Positions 39,776 through 42,201 of a DNA stretch of 42,201 nucleotides are shown here, piece after piece; positions within the stretch are counted from its first letter, which is position 1, and every line of letters begins with the position of its first letter. The notes below the pieces were generated by a model, which was given only the letters and a program-made list of their open reading frames with translations, was not told the DNA's origin and made no database searches. The stretch lies in the NCBI GenBank assembly GCA_021790735.1, contig JAJYGI010000038.1, forward strand, positions 1 through 42,201, written 5' to 3'. Source of the stretch: Actinomycetes bacterium. Its GTDB lineage: Bacteria; Actinomycetota; Acidimicrobiia; Acidimicrobiales; Acidimicrobiaceae. Both the position numbers and the translations under genes were made by a program.

Positions 39776-40555
39776 GTGAGCTGGTTTGATAGCCATTGCC
39801 ATCCTGAAGTTGAGAACCTTGAAACGGAACTTTCCTTTGCACAGGAGTGCAACGTCATGGGGCTGATTGCGGTGGGCACGACTCCAGAGAAGTCTGAAGG
39901 TGTTCTCGACTATGTACGTGCTCTCCGTAGTCGCGACACAGATGTGTCTGCATTCGCGTCAGTCGGAGTTCACCCTCATGACGCTTTTTCAAGTGGCCAA
40001 AGTGGAGTAGAGTTCCTTGAGTCTCTTTTGATGAAAGACGAACAAGGATTGATCGTAGGTGTAGGTGAATGTGGCTTGGACTACTTCTATGAGCACTCAC
40101 CTAGAGATGCTCAGTTGGAGGTTTTTAGAGCTCAAATCGAACTGGCCCGAAGGTTTAACAAGACCTTGGTTATTCATACCCGTGATGCGTGGGAAGATAC
40201 ATTTGAGGTGCTAGATTCTGTACAGCTTCCAGAGCGTACTATTTTTCACTGCTTTGTTGGCACTGAAAAAGAGGCTAGAGCAGCAAACGACTACGGTATC
40301 TATATGTCGTTCTCGGGAATTGTAACCTTTAAGAACTCAGATGCTCTAAGGCAAGCAGCTCTGATAGCTAAACGAGAGCTCATACTTATAGAGACCGATG
40401 CCCCCTATCTTTCCCCGGTACCACTTAGGGGGAAGCCAAACCAGTTTGCAAACGTATCGATTACCGGTGAGTATCTCTCAGATCATCTGGAGATAGCAAA
40501 GGAGGATTTCCAGAAGCTGGTGTGGGAGAATACAACCAGAGCTTTTGCTCTCTAG
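39776..40555 (+). CDS. tatD: TatD family metal-dependent hydrolase
   Basis: FDSHCHPE, GVHPHDAF, GVGECGLDYFYEHSP, VIHTRDAWEDT, IFHCFVGT, LIETDAPYLSPVPLRGKPNQ. Confidence 0.93.
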   Translation: MSWFDSHCHPEVENLETELSFAQECNVMGLIAVGTTPEKSEGVLDYVRALRSRDTDVSAFASVGVHPHDAFSSGQSGVEFLESLLMKDEQGLIVGVGECGLDYFYEHSPRDAQLEVFRAQIELARRFNKTLVIHTRDAWEDTFEVLDSVQLPERTIFHCFVGTEKEARAANDYGIYMSFSGIVTFKNSDALRQAALIAKRELILIETDAPYLSPVPLRGKPNQFANVSITGEYLSDHLEIAKEDFQKLVWENTTRAFAL

Positions 40556-40633
40556 TTATGTCGTATCGCTTGACGGTCGGTTGCAGACGTTGTCCCTGAT
40601 AACGATGTCGACATCGGTCTTGGTGCTATTTAG

Positions 40634-41479
40634 ATGGTAGATGGCGTAGGTGCATCGGAGTTACGGTCTCTTCTTGATCAAGGTCTTCTTACTCCCTCGA
40701 AGGCTTTAGGTCAAAACTTTCTTGTTGATCCTAACATTGCCCAGAAAATAGCTCGTATCGCATCTTCTAGTGGACACGACCGCGTTCTAGAGATTGGACC
40801 CGGAGTGGGTTCGCTTACTGTGTTCTTGTCTAAGTACTTCGATTCCGTTGTCGCGATAGATCTAGATCGTTATATATTTGAACCTTTAGGTCAAACTCTT
40901 TCAAGCCGTGGAATTGAAAATGTTTCACTGGTGCACGCAAATGCTTTGAAGGACGATCTATCTCCTTATCTTCAGACAGATAAAGAGTATGTTTTAGCTG
41001 CTAACTTACCTTATAATATAGCCTCTCATGTCATCGTCAAAGTGTTAGAGACAGTAAAGACGATACAAAGGTTAGTGGTGATGGTGCAGTTTGAGGTTGC
41101 GCAGCGATTGTGTGCTTCAATCTCATCGAAGGACTACTCCTCCCTTAGCGTAAAAGTAGGTTACTACGCAAAGTCAAAGATAGTTATGAAGGTGCCGCCG
41201 ACGGTATTTATTCCAAAACCTAGCGTGAACTCTGCCGTCGTGGAGTTGGTGCGCCTACCAGATAGGGATATTACAGCTAATGAGTACGAGTGGACTTTTG
41301 CGCTTGTGAAAGAGGCATTTTCGCACAGGCGGCAGATGCTGCGAAGATCACTCCATCGATATGGAGGAGAGGAGTTATTAGAAGCGGCGAGTATAGATCC
41401 GACGTTGAGAGCCGAGAATATCGATGTGGAGGTGTGGATTCGCCTCGGTAGATTAGCTGCACTTATGAAGAGTGGATGA
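40634..41479 (+). CDS. rsmA: 16S rRNA (adenine(1518)-N6/adenine(1519)-N6)-dimethyltransferase
   Basis: KALGQNFLVDPNIAQKIA, VLEIGPGVGSLTVFLSK, AANLPYNIASHVIVKVLE. Confidence 0.95.
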   Translation: MVDGVGASELRSLLDQGLLTPSKALGQNFLVDPNIAQKIARIASSSGHDRVLEIGPGVGSLTVFLSKYFDSVVAIDLDRYIFEPLGQTLSSRGIENVSLVHANALKDDLSPYLQTDKEYVLAANLPYNIASHVIVKVLETVKTIQRLVVMVQFEVAQRLCASISSKDYSSLSVKVGYYAKSKIVMKVPPTVFIPKPSVNSAVVELVRLPDRDITANEYEWTFALVKEAFSHRRQMLRRSLHRYGGEELLEAASIDPTLRAENIDVEVWIRLGRLAALMKSG

Positions 41480-42201
41480 CGAAAGAGATGGTAGAGAGAG
41501 TTGAACTGGCTCCTGCGAAGCTAACAAAGACACTTTCTATTTTGGGTACGAGAGACGATGGAATGCATCTCATCGAGTCTGAGATGGTCACTGTATCTCT
41601 ATACGATGAAGTGACACTTACTTCGGATCAAGGAACCTGCCACGTAGTAGATCCCGATGGCTACGTCACTGATCTAGAGTCTCGCTTTGGGCGGATTCCA
41701 AGAGACAGGCGTAACATAGGCGTGCGTGCAATAGAGGCACTTGGGGGGAGAGCGGGACTAAGGGTAGTGAAAAGGATCCCATTTGGTGCAGGTCTTGGCG
41801 GAGGGTCCTCGGACGCTGCAGCAGTATTTCGCCTTCTTGGGAAAGAGTCTGAACTTGCGCTCGCCGCACAGATCGGCTCGGATGTACCATTTTGCGTGAT
41901 TGGTGGTCGTGCTAAGGTTTCGGGTATAGGCAATATAGTCACACCACTTCCTTTTTTGGACGAGGAGTTCTTGTTGTTTATGTCACCCGTGCTCTGCCCC
42001 ACCGGAGAGGTATATCGCAGGTTCGACGAAGTTGGTAGCGACCACTCCGGGAATGATCTTCTTAGGGCCTCTTTAAGCGTCTCTAGCGAACTTCAACAGG
42101 TTTTTACGAACCTACGAAGGTTTTTAGGAGTAGAGGTGAAGATGGCCGGAAGTGGTTCGACATTTTTCTTGGATCAGAGCGATAGGGGCGTCTTCGACTT
42201 G
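41476..42201 (+). CDS. ispE: 4-diphosphocytidyl-2-C-methyl-D-erythritol kinase, truncated at the window end
   Basis: Missed by the ORF track. ATG overlaps the rsmA stop (ATGA). MTKEMVERVELAPAKLTKTLSILGTRDDGMHLIESEMVTVSLYDEV...VVKRIPFGAGLGGGSSDAAAVFRLLG...QIGSDVPF...KMAGSGSTFF. 242 codons open to the window edge. Confidence 0.9.
   Translation, partial: MTKEMVERVELAPAKLTKTLSILGTRDDGMHLIESEMVTVSLYDEVTLTSDQGTCHVVDPDGYVTDLESRFGRIPRDRRNIGVRAIEALGGRAGLRVVKRIPFGAGLGGGSSDAAAVFRLLGKESELALAAQIGSDVPFCVIGGRAKVSGIGNIVTPLPFLDEEFLLFMSPVLCPTGEVYRRFDEVGSDHSGNDLLRASLSVSSELQQVFTNLRRFLGVEVKMAGSGSTFFLDQSDRGVFDL

Overview
The window is a gene-dense chromosomal segment of an actinobacterium. Acidimicrobiia is likely, inferred from the sua5/tsaC-glyA-wecA-atp gene order, the GYWLVASDGGVFSFGDA repeat protein and the roughly 50% GC content. 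In order it holds: the tail of a probable tsaC/sua5, glyA, wecA, a complete F1Fo ATP synthase operon (atpZ-like, atpI, atpBEFHAGDC), a 2H-phosphoesterase/GNAT fusion, glpX (-), murA, meaB, an enoyl-CoA hydratase, glgP (-), and a GlgE-pathway cluster (glgE-treS-mak-glgB). From about 26.2 to 30.6 kb there is a sparse accessory region containing a decayed IS110-type transposase (-), a GNAT acetyltransferase (-), long palindrome-rich non-coding DNA with an orphan intrinsic-terminator-like element, and an alternative oxidase of the plastid terminal oxidase (PTOX) type with all six di-iron ligands visible. After that come a secreted CAP-like repeat protein, a proline iminopeptidase (-), an SRPBCC protein (-), galT (-), a cysteine desulfurase, a DUF2269-like membrane protein, a DUF192-like protein, rsmI, metG, tatD, rsmA/ksgA and a truncated ispE. 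The observations most worth following up are the PTOX-like oxidase with a perfect 12-bp palindrome overlapping a TTGACA in its upstream region, the candidate non-coding transcript ending near 28646, the 2H-phosphoesterase/GNAT fusion, the duplicated N-domain in ATP synthase delta, and several strong unexplained stem-loops. All calls come from reading the sequence; no database search was run.
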